Source of the DNA: Microvirga sp.
GTDB taxonomy: Bacteria; Pseudomonadota; Alphaproteobacteria; Rhizobiales; Beijerinckiaceae
Reading direction: 5' to 3'
Assembly: GCF_014699075.1 (NCBI RefSeq)
Contig: NZ_JACXAB010000001.1
Location: 310,001 to 374,000 of the forward strand
Length of the DNA: 64,000 nucleotides
Notes under the pieces: model-generated
Databases searched by the model: none
Told to the model about the DNA's origin: nothing
Seen by the model: only the letters and a program-made list of their open reading frames with translations
Shown here: piece by piece, positions 41,466 through 50,867 of the stretch
How the letters are laid out: each line of letters starts with the position of its first letter
Position numbering within the stretch: position 1 is the first letter of the stretch
Position numbers and translations under genes: made by a program

Positions 41466-42431
41466 TCACGTTGACCGGGACCGAACAGATGCCGCCGACA
41501 ATCCCCGCTGCAAAACGATGAATGCAAACAGGAGAGCACCGATGGCGATTTTCGTCCACCAGGAACTCAGGGTTCCCTCGAAGGTAATATAGGTCTGGAT
41601 CAACCCCTGGATCAGCACGCCGACAAGCGTACCGATGATCGTTCCGTAGCCCCCCGTCAGCAGCGTGCCGCCGATGACCACAGCCGCGATGGTGTCGAGC
41701 TCGACCCCGGTTGCAGCCAGGGAGTAGCCTGCGGATGTATAGAAGGAAAAGACAATCCCCGCCAGGGCCGCAAGAAGGCTCGACAGCATGTAGATCCGAA
41801 TCGTCGTCTTCCCGACAGGAACGCCCATCAGTTCGGCCGATGTCCTGTTGCCGCCCAGCGCATAGACATTGGCGCCGAACCGCGTGAAATGGGCCAGAAC
41901 AATGCCGGCGGCAAAGGTCATGAGCATGACGATGGCGATGAAGGTCAGCCGCCCTCCGCCTGGCAGGGCAAAAGCAATGTCGGCAATCTGGCCGTAGGCC
42001 GGGGCATTGATCGGAATCGAGTCCGTGGTGAGCACGAAGCAGAGGCCACGGGCCAGGAACATGCCGGCCAACGTCACGATGAAGGCCGGAATCTGGAAGG
42101 CGTGGATCAGGAAGCCCATGCCGGCGCCGAACAGGGCAGCCAAGCCGAGGATGAAGACAAAGGCCAGGTATGGGTTGACACCATACCGCTCGATGGCGAC
42201 CGCCAGAAACACGCCCGTGAAGGCGATCACAGAGCCAACCGACAGATCGATGCCGCCGGACAGGATCACGAAGGTCATGCCGACCGCCACGATGCCGAGA
42301 AAGGCATTATCGGTCAGGAGATTGCCGACCACGCGCGTCGAGGCGAAGCTCGGGAACTGAGCGAGGCAGATCAGGTAGCCGACGATGAAGACGGCGAGCG
42401 TGATGAGAACCGGAAGATGCCGCCGGATCAT
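41466..42431 (-). CDS. yjfF: Sugar ABC transporter permease YjfF (galactofuranose/arabinose type)
   Basis: A 321-residue CUT2 permease. ATGA overlap with the preceding ytfT-like gene. About nine TM helices; the motif ILSGGIDLSVGSVIAFTGVFL and GVELDTIAAVVIGGTLLTGGYG near the C-terminus are those of the YtfT/YjfF pair, which forms the heterodimeric membrane channel. In Escherichia coli this system carries galactofuranose; in alphaproteobacteria homologues serve L-arabinose, galactose or related pentoses. Confidence 0.9.
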   Translation of the reverse strand: MIRRHLPVLITLAVFIVGYLICLAQFPSFASTRVVGNLLTDNAFLGIVAVGMTFVILSGGIDLSVGSVIAFTGVFLAVAIERYGVNPYLAFVFILGLAALFGAGMGFLIHAFQIPAFIVTLAGMFLARGLCFVLTTDSIPINAPAYGQIADIAFALPGGGRLTFIAIVMLMTFAAGIVLAHFTRFGANVYALGGNRTSAELMGVPVGKTTIRIYMLSSLLAALAGIVFSFYTSAGYSLAATGVELDTIAAVVIGGTLLTGGYGTIIGTLVGVLIQGLIQTYITFEGTLSSWWTKIAIGALLFAFIVLQRGLSAASVRSRST

Positions 42432-43432
42432 GCCTTAGCCCTCCAGATCGCGCGAACAGCTGACAGAACGGGGGACTGGGCCAGGAGCACAGCGAGCACG
42501 ACGATGGCCTTCACGATGAGGTTGTATTCGGGAGGGTAGCCGCTCAGCAGGATGCCGGTGTTCATGGCCTGGATGATGAGTGCGCCGACGACCGAGAGGC
42601 CAAGGCTGAAGCGCCCGCCGAACAGGGACGTACCGCCGATCACCACGGCCAGGATGGCGTCGAGCTCGAGCCATAGGCCTGCGTTATTGGCATCCGCCCC
42701 ACGGATGTCGGCAGTGACGATCAGGCCCGCAATGGCCGCGCAGAGGCTGCACCACATGTAGACTGCAATGGTGACGGCCTTGGTGCCGATCCCCGCGTAA
42801 GCGCTGGAGCGGATGTTGGCACCGATGGACTCGATGAAGAGCCCGAGTGCCGTATACCTGACCACCAGATGAGTGATGAGGAGCATCACAAGGGCGATGA
42901 CCACCGGCATCGGCAGCATCAGGAACGATCCTCCGCCGATCACTGCAAAACCTTCGCTGACGAAGGTGATGATCTGGCCCTCCGTGACGAGCTGCGCAAA
43001 GCCACGCCCGGCCACCATCAGGATCAGGGTCGCCACGAAGGGCTGGATTTCCAGCACGGCGACGAGGATGCCATTCCACAGACCACAGAGAAGTCCGACA
43101 CCTGCGGCCGCCATAAGTGCAACAGGAAGCGGATAGCCCTGAGCTGTCAGAGTTGCAGCCACGGCGCCGGCAATCGCCATGACGGCCCCGACGGAGAGAT
43201 CAATGCCTCGGGTTGCGATGACGAGCGTCATGCCCAAGGCAAGAATCGCCACAGGGGCGCCCCTGTTCAGGACGTCGATGAGGCTGCCGAACAGGCGGCC
43301 ATCCTGCAGGCGCAGGGCGAAGAAGTCGCGGAAGACAAGCCAGTTGACGACGAGGACGATCAGAAGCGCCGCAACCTGAGGCAGCCCCCTGGGGAAGGTG
43401 CGTGGAGCAATGGCCTGGATCATGCCGCTCAT
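42428..43432 (-). CDS. ytfT: Sugar ABC transporter permease YtfT
   Basis: A 334-residue CUT2 permease, partner of YjfF. ATG 43432 overlaps the ytfR stop (ATGA) and its own end overlaps yjfF the same way. Motif TRGIDLSVGAVMAIAGAVAATL and LWLELDAILAVVIGGTSLFGG confirm the family. Order ytfQ-ytfR-ytfT-yjfF is the canonical one. Confidence 0.9.
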   Translation of the reverse strand: MSGMIQAIAPRTFPRGLPQVAALLIVLVVNWLVFRDFFALRLQDGRLFGSLIDVLNRGAPVAILALGMTLVIATRGIDLSVGAVMAIAGAVAATLTAQGYPLPVALMAAAGVGLLCGLWNGILVAVLEIQPFVATLILMVAGRGFAQLVTEGQIITFVSEGFAVIGGGSFLMLPMPVVIALVMLLITHLVVRYTALGLFIESIGANIRSSAYAGIGTKAVTIAVYMWCSLCAAIAGLIVTADIRGADANNAGLWLELDAILAVVIGGTSLFGGRFSLGLSVVGALIIQAMNTGILLSGYPPEYNLIVKAIVVLAVLLAQSPVLSAVRAIWRAKA

Positions 43433-44940
43433 GAGTGGCTCGCGATGGTTGTCATGATGGTGTCGGCACTCACTTCATCTCCCGAAAGCTCGCGCACATG
43501 CCTGCGATCACGCAGCACAACCACACGGTCGCTGTAGGAGGCAATCTCTTCGAGTTCCGAGGAGATCACAAGGAGCGCAAGCCCTTCCTCGCATAACCGC
43601 TCGATCAAGCGGATGATCTCGGCATGGGCTCCCACATCGATGCCGCGGGTTGGCTCGTCGAGGATGAGGAAGCGGGGCTCGGTGGCAAGCCAGCGGGCCA
43701 GCAGCGCCTTCTGCTGGTTGCCTCCGGAGAGAAGACCGATCGGTTTTTCCGCATCTGGCGTGCGGATGTCGAGAAGCTTGATGAAGCGGCTTGCAATCTC
43801 ATCCTGCTTGGCTCGCGGGATCTTATGCAGCCAGCCGCGCTGCGCCTGCAAGGCCAGAACGATGTTCTCGCGGACTGACAGCTCCGCGACGATGCCTTCC
43901 GTCTTGCGATCCTCGGGCGTGAAGCCGAAGCGCAATCGGGCAGCATCGCGTGGGGTCGCGAGGCGGACGGGTTTACCATCGACGAAGGCTTGTCCGCTGT
44001 CCGCCCGTTCGATGCCGAAGACTAGCTTCGCGGTCTCGGTTCGCCCGGAGCCGAGGAGCCCCGCAAGCCCCACCACTTCACCGGGTCGCAGAGCCAGATC
44101 GAACGGCTCGATCAGGCGGCTCTTGCCGTAATTTCTGAAAGCAACGAGCGGCTCTCCCACGACGGCAGGACGCTGATTGCGGTGGAGTGCCTCTGCGGCG
44201 AGCTCACGCCCCAGCATCATGGACACGAGTTCGATCCGCGGCAATTCGGCGATGGGGCGGGAGCCCACAAGGCGACCGTTGCGCAGCACAGTGATGCGGT
44301 CGCAGACGGCATAAACCTGATCGAGGAAATGCGTGACGAACACGATGCCGATGCCACGGCTCTTCAATCGTCTTAAAATTTCGAAGAGCGTCTCGACCTC
44401 CTGCGCATCGAGACTTGCCGTTGGCTCATCCAGGATCAGCACCTTGGCCGAGAGATCGACCGCGCGGGCAATCGCAACAATCTGCTGAATGGCGACGGAG
44501 TAACTGCTCAACGGATTGGCGACATCGATGTCGAGGCCATAGCCGGACAACAGTTCAACCGCACGGCGGCGCATTTCGCCGGTGCGCACGAGCCCGAAGC
44601 GATGCGGTTGGCGGCCGATGAAAAGGTTTTCCGCCGCGGAAAGGTTCGGCAGGAGATTGACCTCCTGATAGACGGTGCCGATTCCCAAAGAGAGCGCATC
44701 AGCGGTGTCCCGAGCCGTGACCTCGTGCCCCTCAAGGCGGATGATGCCGGCATCGCGCCGCAACACGCCCGTCAGCACCTTGATCAAGGTCGACTTGCCG
44801 GCGCCGTTCTCTCCGAGCAGACCGTGGATCTCCCCGGCATGGAGAGTGAAATCCACGTGATCGAGGGCCTGCACCCCTGGGAAACCTTTCGTGAGACCGC
44901 GTATCTCAAGGAGTTGAGGCTGCTCTGTCACTGGCTGCAT
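43429..44940 (-). CDS. ytfR: Sugar ABC transporter ATPase YtfR
   Basis: About 503 residues with two ABC domains: N-domain Walker [15 protein letters not shown] and Walker [16 protein letters not shown]-domain degenerate A site GLLGSGRTETAKLVFG, signature [12 protein letters not shown] and [13 protein letters not shown]. Start at ATG 44940, with a GTG codon one codon upstream as an alternative. It lies 96 bases behind ytfQ, with a stem-loop in the gap. Confidence 0.9.
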   Translation of the reverse strand: MQPVTEQPQLLEIRGLTKGFPGVQALDHVDFTLHAGEIHGLLGENGAGKSTLIKVLTGVLRRDAGIIRLEGHEVTARDTADALSLGIGTVYQEVNLLPNLSAAENLFIGRQPHRFGLVRTGEMRRRAVELLSGYGLDIDVANPLSSYSVAIQQIVAIARAVDLSAKVLILDEPTASLDAQEVETLFEILRRLKSRGIGIVFVTHFLDQVYAVCDRITVLRNGRLVGSRPIAELPRIELVSMMLGRELAAEALHRNQRPAVVGEPLVAFRNYGKSRLIEPFDLALRPGEVVGLAGLLGSGRTETAKLVFGIERADSGQAFVDGKPVRLATPRDAARLRFGFTPEDRKTEGIVAELSVRENIVLALQAQRGWLHKIPRAKQDEIASRFIKLLDIRTPDAEKPIGLLSGGNQQKALLARWLATEPRFLILDEPTRGIDVGAHAEIIRLIERLCEEGLALLVISSELEEIASYSDRVVVLRDRRHVRELSGDEVSADTIMTTIASHS

Positions 44941-44989
44941 CACGCTCTCACCCGCCCATGCGCAAAACCGCCGAAGCTTGGCGGGTTCG

Positions 44990-45022
44990 AGTGGCAGCAG
45001 TCAGAACCTGCCCGCTGCCACT
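44990..45022 (-). terminator. Stem-loop between ytfQ and ytfR
   Basis: AGTGGCAGC (44990-44998) pairs with GCTGCCACT (45014-45022), a 9-bp perfect stem with a 15-base loop, directly behind the ytfQ stop. Likely an attenuator or mRNA-stabilising hairpin favouring the binding protein. A smaller hairpin (CCGCC/GGCGG) lies next to it. Confidence 0.5.
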
Positions 45023-45036
45023 TATGCCTTATGATC

Positions 45037-45999
45037 TTAGTAGAGATCCTTGCGCCTGTCGTACTCGGCCTTTGCCGTCTCTGGCGTATAGACCTTGGAC
45101 TCCGTCTGGATCCACTTCGGCGGCTGCTTGCCGTCCTTCTTGAACGCCGCCAAGGCATCGAGGGCCGGACCTGCCATGTTGGGAGTCAGCTCAACGGTCA
45201 CGTTGGCCTCACCATCAGCCATGGCCTTAAAGATGTCCGGAACGGCGTCGATGGAGACGATCTTGATGTCCTTACCGGGCTTCAAACCGGCTTCCTTGAT
45301 GGCCTGGATGGCGCCGATCGCCATGTCGTCGTTGTGCGCATAGACGGCGCAGATATTCTTGCCGCCGCCTTCGGCCTTGATGAAGCTCTCCATGACTTCC
45401 TTGCCCTTGGTGCGGGTGAAGTCGCCAGACTGGGTACGGATGATCTTCATGCCGGGGTTGGCGGCAACGACCTGATCGAATCCCTTCTTGCGGTTGATCG
45501 CCGGGCTCGATCCGACCGTGCCCTGCAGTTCCACCACATTGCACTTGCCGCCCGTCTCCTTGGCCAGCCACTCACCGGCGACCTTACCCTCATAGACCGT
45601 ATCGGAGGTGACGGCCGTCAGATAAAGCGAATCGTCTTTCGTCTCGATGGAACGGTCGAGGAGGACAACTGGGATTTTGGCATCCTTGGCTTCTTTGAGA
45701 ACGGCATCCCAGCCTGTCGACACAACTGGCGCAATGAAGATCCCGTCGACGCCCTGCGCAATGAAGGACCGGACGGCGCGGATCTGATTCTCCTGCTTCT
45801 GCTGCGCGTCAGAGATCTTGAGGTCGACACCGCGCTTGTCGGCTTCGATCTTGGAAACCTTCGTCTCGGCAGCCCGCCAGCCGGATTCCGACCCGACCTG
45901 CGAGAACCCGATGGTCATTTTGGACTGGGCGTATGCGGCACCCGAAGACAGCATCAGTGCAGCCATGCCGATTGTCGTCAGAAGATGACGGGCCTTCAT
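45037..45999 (-). CDS. ytfQ: Sugar ABC transporter substrate-binding protein YtfQ
   Basis: A 320-residue periplasmic binding protein with a Sec signal (about residues 1-24, ending AYAQ). The mature start KMTIGFSQVGSESGWRAAET is the YtfQ signature; VLLDRSIETKDD and VYAHNDDMAIGAIQAIKEAG follow the type I binding-protein pattern. First gene of ytfQRT-yjfF-gntR. It is divergent from the L-arabinonate dehydratase-like gene, which suggests L-arabinose or a related sugar as ligand, although galactofuranose is the E. coli substrate. Confidence 0.92.
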   Translation of the reverse strand: MKARHLLTTIGMAALMLSSGAAYAQSKMTIGFSQVGSESGWRAAETKVSKIEADKRGVDLKISDAQQKQENQIRAVRSFIAQGVDGIFIAPVVSTGWDAVLKEAKDAKIPVVLLDRSIETKDDSLYLTAVTSDTVYEGKVAGEWLAKETGGKCNVVELQGTVGSSPAINRKKGFDQVVAANPGMKIIRTQSGDFTRTKGKEVMESFIKAEGGGKNICAVYAHNDDMAIGAIQAIKEAGLKPGKDIKIVSIDAVPDIFKAMADGEANVTVELTPNMAGPALDALAAFKKDGKQPPKWIQTESKVYTPETAKAEYDRRKDLY

Positions 46000-46156
46000 G
46001 CGTTCTCTCCCTCAATTTGTCGTTGCTCTTCGACTTTAGCAGCCTTAACAGCTGCCTATTAGTAGTATTATATGAATTGAAGAGAGCGCCTATACAACCA
46101 AAGTCGTGGGGTCTTAACCCCCTTCGGATGGCGCGGCAGTGTCAAAGGCGAGCACG

Positions 46157-47890
46157 ATGAGCGAAGACAAGAAGCGTGAACTCCGCAGCCAAGCCTGGTT
46201 TGGGCGCCAGGACAAGATGGGGTTCTATTACCGCTCCTTCCTCAAGAACAGCGGCTTCCCCCAGGACCAGTTCGACGGACGCCCGGTCATCGGCATCTGC
46301 AACACCTGGTCCGAACTCACCCCCTGCAACGCCCATTTCCGCACCATTGCCGAGCACGTGAAGTACGGCGTGCTCGATGCCGGCGGCTTCCCGCTCGAGT
46401 TTCCCGTCTCCTCGCTCGGTGAAGTGACCATGCGCCCCACTGCCATGCTGTTCCGCAACCTCGCCGCCATGGACGTGGAGGAGGCGATTCGTGCCCACCC
46501 GCTCGATGGCGTCGTCCTTCTCATGGGCTGCGACAAGACGACTCCTGCCCTGCTCATGGGCGCGGCCTCCGCAGACTTGCCCACAATCGGCGTCTCGGGC
46601 GGGCCGCAGCTGCGCGGCGTCTATCGGGGCAAATACATTGGATCCGGCACCAACATCATCTCCATGAGCGAGCAACTGCGCGCCGGTGAGGTCACGCTGG
46701 AGGAGTTCCATGAGGCAGAGAGCGGCATGAACCGCTCGGCCGGCCACTGCATGACCATGGGCACGGGCTCCACCATGGCCTCCATGGTCGAGGCGCTCGG
46801 CGTCGGCCTGCCGGAGAATGCCGCCATCCCGGCAAGCGATGCCCGCCGCAATCAGCTTGCCCGCATGGCAGGCCGGCGCATCGTCGAGATGGTGCACGAG
46901 GATCTCGTTCTCTCGAAGGTCATGACCCGCGAGGCTTTCGAGAATGCCATCCGCACCCTGGCGGCTATTGGCGGCTCGACCAATGCGGTGGTGCATCTGC
47001 TGGCGATTGCCGGCCGCGTCGGCATTGATCTCACGCTGGACGACTTCGACCGACTCGGTCGCGACATCCACTGCCTCGTCGACCTCATGCCCTCCGGCCG
47101 GTTCCTGATGGAGGATTTCTACTATGCGGGCGGTCTGCCGGTAGTTCTGCGCACGCTCGGCGAACGCGGCCTGCTGCACAAGGATGCGCTCACCATCAAC
47201 GGCAAGACGATCTGGGACAACGTCAAGGATGCGCCGTGCTGGAACCGGGAGGTGATCACCTCCTTCGAGGAGCCGTTCAAGCCGGAGGCCGGCATTGCGA
47301 TCCTCAAGGGCAATCTGGCGCCGAACGGCGCGGTCATCAAGCCGTCGGCCGCCTCGCCTGAACTGATGCAGCACACGGGCCGCGCGGTGGTGTTCGAGAC
47401 GATCGAGGACCTGCACCACCGGATCGACGACGAGGATCTCGACATCGACGAGACCTGCATCATGGTGCTCAAGAACTGTGGCCCCAAGGGATATCCGGGC
47501 ATGGCAGAGGTGGGCAACATGCCCCTGCCGCAAAAGCTGCTCAAGAAAGGCGTCCGCGACATGATCCGCATCTCGGATGCGCGCATGTCGGGCACCGCCT
47601 ACGGCACCGTGGTGCTGCACGTGGCGCCGGAAGCGGCCGCCGGCGGACCTCTGGCGCTGGTGCAGAACGGTGACCTGATTACCCTTGATGTGCCGGCCCG
47701 CAGCCTGCATCTTCACGTGGAGGCGCAGGAGATGGAGCGACGGCAGGCTGCATGGGTGGTGCCGGAGCCGCATGCCACACGCGGGTGGGCCAAGCTCTAT
47801 GTCGATCATGTTCTGCAGGCTGACAAAGGCGTAGACCTGGACTTCCTGGTGGGCCGCACCGGCTCGCCTGTTCCGCGCGACAACCACTAG
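46157..47890 (+). CDS. IlvD/Edd-family sugar-acid dehydratase, probably L-arabinonate dehydratase
   Basis: A 577-residue iron-sulphur dehydratase. Three Cys that can bind the cluster are in ICNTWSELTPCN, MGCDKTTPA and GHCMTMGTGST; the Mg-binding acid follows in the same segments. The subgroup (YYRSFLKNSGFP, FGxxxxRPVIGICNTWSEL) is that of pentonate dehydratases that form 2-keto-3-deoxy acids; Rhizobium L-arabinonate dehydratase is a close type. ATG 46157 has AAAGGCG before it and is preferred over ATG 46139. With the DapA-family gene next to it, this would be step three of the non-phosphorylative L-arabinose route. D-xylonate or fuconate cannot be excluded. Confidence 0.85.
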   Translation: MSEDKKRELRSQAWFGRQDKMGFYYRSFLKNSGFPQDQFDGRPVIGICNTWSELTPCNAHFRTIAEHVKYGVLDAGGFPLEFPVSSLGEVTMRPTAMLFRNLAAMDVEEAIRAHPLDGVVLLMGCDKTTPALLMGAASADLPTIGVSGGPQLRGVYRGKYIGSGTNIISMSEQLRAGEVTLEEFHEAESGMNRSAGHCMTMGTGSTMASMVEALGVGLPENAAIPASDARRNQLARMAGRRIVEMVHEDLVLSKVMTREAFENAIRTLAAIGGSTNAVVHLLAIAGRVGIDLTLDDFDRLGRDIHCLVDLMPSGRFLMEDFYYAGGLPVVLRTLGERGLLHKDALTINGKTIWDNVKDAPCWNREVITSFEEPFKPEAGIAILKGNLAPNGAVIKPSAASPELMQHTGRAVVFETIEDLHHRIDDEDLDIDETCIMVLKNCGPKGYPGMAEVGNMPLPQKLLKKGVRDMIRISDARMSGTAYGTVVLHVAPEAAAGGPLALVQNGDLITLDVPARSLHLHVEAQEMERRQAAWVVPEPHATRGWAKLYVDHVLQADKGVDLDFLVGRTGSPVPRDNH

Positions 47891-47922
47891 ACGACAACAC
47901 AGCCATCATGAAGGAAAAGACC

Positions 47923-48861
47923 ATGTCCGCAGCCGGCAGCAGTTCCACCCGCCCCTATCGTGGCGTGTTCCCGGTGGCGCCCACCATCTTCGACGACAGC
48001 GGCCGTCTTGATCTCGAAGGTCAGAAGCGCGCCATCGACTTCATGATCGATGCCGGCTCCGACGGACTCTGTATCCTGGCGAACTTCTCCGAGCAGTTTC
48101 TGCTGCGCGACGAGGAGCGCGAAGCCGTCATGACGACGGTGATCGAGCACGTCTCGGGCCGCGTCCCGGTCATCGTCACCACCAGCCATTTCTCGACAGA
48201 AATCTGCGCCGAGCGCAGCAGGCGCGCACAGGACGCTGGTGCCGCCATGGTGATGATCATGCCGCCGTTCTTCGGCGCAACCCTGCGAGTGTCGGAGCCC
48301 GGGATCTACGAATTCTTCCGCCGGGTCTCGGATGCGATCAGCATCCCGATCATGATCCAGGATGCACCGATGGCCGGCACGTCCCTGTCGGCGCCGTTCC
48401 TCGCGCGTATGGCGCAGGAGATCGCCAATGTGTCCTACTTCAAGATCGAGGTAGCCGGCACTGCCGGGAAACTGCGCGACCTGATTGCCCTTGGCGGCAA
48501 CGCCATCGAGGGACCCTGGGACGGCGAGGAAGCCATTACGCTGATGGCCGACCTCGATGCAGGTGCCACGGGTGCGATGACGGGCGGCGCCTATCCGGAC
48601 GGCATCCGCCAGATCATCGACCCGTACTTTGCCGGTGACCGTGAGGCCGCCGCCGCAGCCTACGAGCGCTGGCTGCCGCTGATCAATTATGAGAACCGGC
48701 AATGCGGGCTGTCAGCCGCCAAGGCGCTCATGAAGGAAGGCGGCGTGATCGGCTCTGAGGCCGTGCGCCATCCGCTGCAGCCCCTGCACCCGGAAACGCG
48801 CAAAGGCCTGATCGAAATTGCTAAGCGCTTGGATCCGCTCGTCCTGAAATGGGGACGCTGA
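47923..48861 (+). CDS. DapA-family dehydratase, probably L-2-keto-3-deoxyarabonate dehydratase
   Basis: A protein of about 312 residues of the DapA/NAL fold. Schiff-base Lys in YFKIEVAG. The N-terminal loop reads CILANFSEQFLL instead of GTTGE, as in the L-KDA dehydratase group that forms alpha-ketoglutarate semialdehyde. Start ATG 47923 has AAGGA before it; the ATG at 47908 has none. It is 32 bases behind the arabinonate-dehydratase-like gene, so the two act in sequence. The last step, alpha-ketoglutarate semialdehyde dehydrogenase, could be provided elsewhere in the genome. Confidence 0.85.
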   Translation: MSAAGSSSTRPYRGVFPVAPTIFDDSGRLDLEGQKRAIDFMIDAGSDGLCILANFSEQFLLRDEEREAVMTTVIEHVSGRVPVIVTTSHFSTEICAERSRRAQDAGAAMVMIMPPFFGATLRVSEPGIYEFFRRVSDAISIPIMIQDAPMAGTSLSAPFLARMAQEIANVSYFKIEVAGTAGKLRDLIALGGNAIEGPWDGEEAITLMADLDAGATGAMTGGAYPDGIRQIIDPYFAGDREAAAAAYERWLPLINYENRQCGLSAAKALMKEGGVIGSEAVRHPLQPLHPETRKGLIEIAKRLDPLVLKWGR

Positions 48862-48872
48862 TTACTGTCAGG

Positions 48873-48915
48873 AGCCCAGCCGCCACATGGCATTAGCGTT
48901 TGCGGCGGCTGGGCT
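48873..48915 (+). terminator. Hairpin behind the arabinose-type operon
   Basis: AGCCCAGCCGCC (48873-48884) pairs perfectly with GGCGGCTGGGCT (48904-48915), a 12-bp stem 12 bases after the stop, followed by A/T-rich sequence. A good terminator candidate that separates this operon from the aldehyde dehydrogenase gene. Confidence 0.6.
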
Positions 48916-49251
48916 AATTATGATTCAAAATATTGCATCGCATAGCCCTAGCCACGCGCCTCAGGTATTGTGCCCGCGTTGAGGGTTAGCTGATTTCCAG
49001 GAAGCGACCTGGCCTGGAGCAGCATCACGAGCGCTAGCTCCCCTTTGTCATATTCGCTGCAGACTAAAAGCCTCATTACAGGCGCCGTCTTGCTGACCTG
49101 ACGAACTCCCGCAGGCTGGGCTCGAGAGACCGAGCACCTCTCATCATTGCCATCACACAGTTCTACAACTTTTGATTGTAAAAATGAGGCCGTGAGCCTC
49201 TTCAGGTTACAAAATCCACTATAGGAGATTTTCTCCCTTGCTCAGCTGATT
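48916..49251. other. Intergenic and promoter region of the aldehyde-dehydrogenase/Liv cluster
   Basis: About 340 bases without a plausible coding frame. The last hundred bases are A/T-rich and lead to a perfect palindrome; the promoter is probably here, but I cannot fix the boxes. Confidence 0.4.
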
Positions 49252-49265
49252 TCTACCATGGTAGA
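49252..49265. promoter_or_regulatory. Perfect 14-bp palindrome TCTACCATGGTAGA
   Basis: A perfect inverted repeat 94 bases upstream of the chosen aldehyde dehydrogenase start. It sits after an A/T-rich stretch and is a likely operator; the XRE-cupin regulator at the other end of the cluster is a candidate for binding it. Confidence 0.45.
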
Positions 49266-49358
49266 TACTGCAACATAATAATGAATCATAAGTCGACAGG
49301 GACTTGTTTCGGCATCCTGCCGGAATCCATCCCACCGACACCTGAACGGGAGAGTGTC

Positions 49359-50867
49359 ATGGGATCCTCAATCGTCGGAACATCACCGCTCCAGGACTTC
49401 CGAATGCTGATCGGAGGCGAGTGGTGCGAAGCCTCGTCAGGAACCTGGTTCGAAACGAAGGATCCCTATAGCGGCAAGCCCTGGGCGCGACTGCCGCGCG
49501 GCAATGCGAACGATGTCGATCGCGCCGTCCGGGCCGCCCATGCTGCGTTCACATCTGGCCCATGGTCCAAGATGCTCGCCAGCGATCGCGGGATGCTCCT
49601 GTACCGCCTGGCCGATCTCATTGAGAAGAACGCCCAACGTCTGGCCGAACTCGAGGTGCGGGACAACGGCAAGCTCATGATCGAGATGCTGGGACAGATG
49701 CGCTACATTCCGCGCTGGTTCCAGTACTACGGCGGGCTTGCGGACAAGATCGAAGGCGCGGTGACGCCTATCGATAAAGGGGACATGCTCCACTACATCC
49801 GGTACGAGCCTGTGGGTGTCGTCGGGGCGATCACGCCGTGGAATTCGCCGCTGCTCCTGACCGTGTGGAAGCTCGCGCCCGCGCTTGCGGCCGGCAACAC
49901 TGTCGTCATCAAGCCGTCCGAGCACGCTTCCGTTTCAATGCTGGCGTTCCTCGAGCTTTTCGAGCAGGCGGGCTTCCCACCTGGGGTCGTCAATGTGGTC
50001 ACCGGCTTCGGGCATGAGGCGGGCGCTGCTCTCGCCGAACATCCGCTGGTGGACCGGATCGCCTTCACGGGCTCCGACGTCGGCGGGCGGCTGGTCTCCC
50101 GCGCGGCGGCGGAAAGCTTCAAGCGCGTATCGCTGGAGCTTGGTGGCAAGTCGCCTCACATCATCTTCGAGGATGCCGATCTCGATGCTGCCGTGAAGGG
50201 CGTCATTTCAGGCATCTTCGCGGCCGCGGGGCAGACCTGCATGGCTGGCTCACGCCTCATCGTTCACGAGAGCATTCACGACAGCTTCGTTGAAAAGCTG
50301 GTGGAGCGGATGCGGCAGGCACGCCTTGGCGATCCGCGCAGCGACACAACCGATGTCGGCCCCATCGCGACCGAACCGCAACTGGCGAAGACGCTGGAAT
50401 TCATCGACATCGCCCGCTCGGAGGGAGCGGTCTGCGCGCTGGGCGGCAAGCGGCCCGATTCTGAGGGTTTGAAGGAAGGCTGGTTCGTCGAGCCTACCAT
50501 CTTCACCGGAGTCGATAATACGATGCGCATCGCCCGGGAAGAGGTGTTCGGGCCGGTGCTGTCCGTCCTCAAGTTCCGAACCGATGACGAAGCGGTGGCG
50601 CTTGCCAACGACACGCCTTATGGGCTGGCGGCCGGCATGTGGAGTCAGAGCCTGGAGCGCGCGATCACGATGCCGCGCCGGCTGCGGGCCGGCACCGTCT
50701 GGGTGAATGCCTATCGCGTCGTCAGCTACATGGCACCGTTTGGAGGCTTCAAGTCTTCAGGGATCGGACGCGAGAACGGCAAGGCCGCAATCTACGAATA
50801 CCTTGAGGCGAAGAGCGTCTTCATCAATCCGAAATCGAAAATTTCCAACCCTTTCACCCTGCAATAG
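49359..50867 (+). CDS. NAD(P)-dependent aldehyde dehydrogenase
   Basis: A protein of about 502 residues. Catalytic Cys in GQTCMAGSR, general-base Glu in SLELGGKSPH, and ITPWNSPLLL plus KPSEHAS for the cofactor fold, ending with the FGGFKSSGIGRENG stretch. ATG 49359 has GGGAG at good distance; an in-frame ATG at 49281 is upstream. It resembles betaine/aromatic-aldehyde-type ALDHs. It is followed by a Liv importer, CoA-transferase and lyase, so it probably oxidises an aldehyde of that pathway; an alternative is alpha-ketoglutarate semialdehyde dehydrogenase for the arabinose genes upstream, but a terminator and its own palindrome separate it from them. Confidence 0.9.
   Translation: MGSSIVGTSPLQDFRMLIGGEWCEASSGTWFETKDPYSGKPWARLPRGNANDVDRAVRAAHAAFTSGPWSKMLASDRGMLLYRLADLIEKNAQRLAELEVRDNGKLMIEMLGQMRYIPRWFQYYGGLADKIEGAVTPIDKGDMLHYIRYEPVGVVGAITPWNSPLLLTVWKLAPALAAGNTVVIKPSEHASVSMLAFLELFEQAGFPPGVVNVVTGFGHEAGAALAEHPLVDRIAFTGSDVGGRLVSRAAAESFKRVSLELGGKSPHIIFEDADLDAAVKGVISGIFAAAGQTCMAGSRLIVHESIHDSFVEKLVERMRQARLGDPRSDTTDVGPIATEPQLAKTLEFIDIARSEGAVCALGGKRPDSEGLKEGWFVEPTIFTGVDNTMRIAREEVFGPVLSVLKFRTDDEAVALANDTPYGLAAGMWSQSLERAITMPRRLRAGTVWVNAYRVVSYMAPFGGFKSSGIGRENGKAAIYEYLEAKSVFINPKSKISNPFTLQ

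Noticed and set aside
46142..47887. Open frame of about 580 codons antisense to the IlvD/Edd dehydratase gene
   Set aside because: It mirrors almost exactly the dehydratase gene, whose protein has all family motifs; the antisense product is His/Arg-rich without a fold or ribosome binding site. GC-rich codon bias keeps the opposite frame open.
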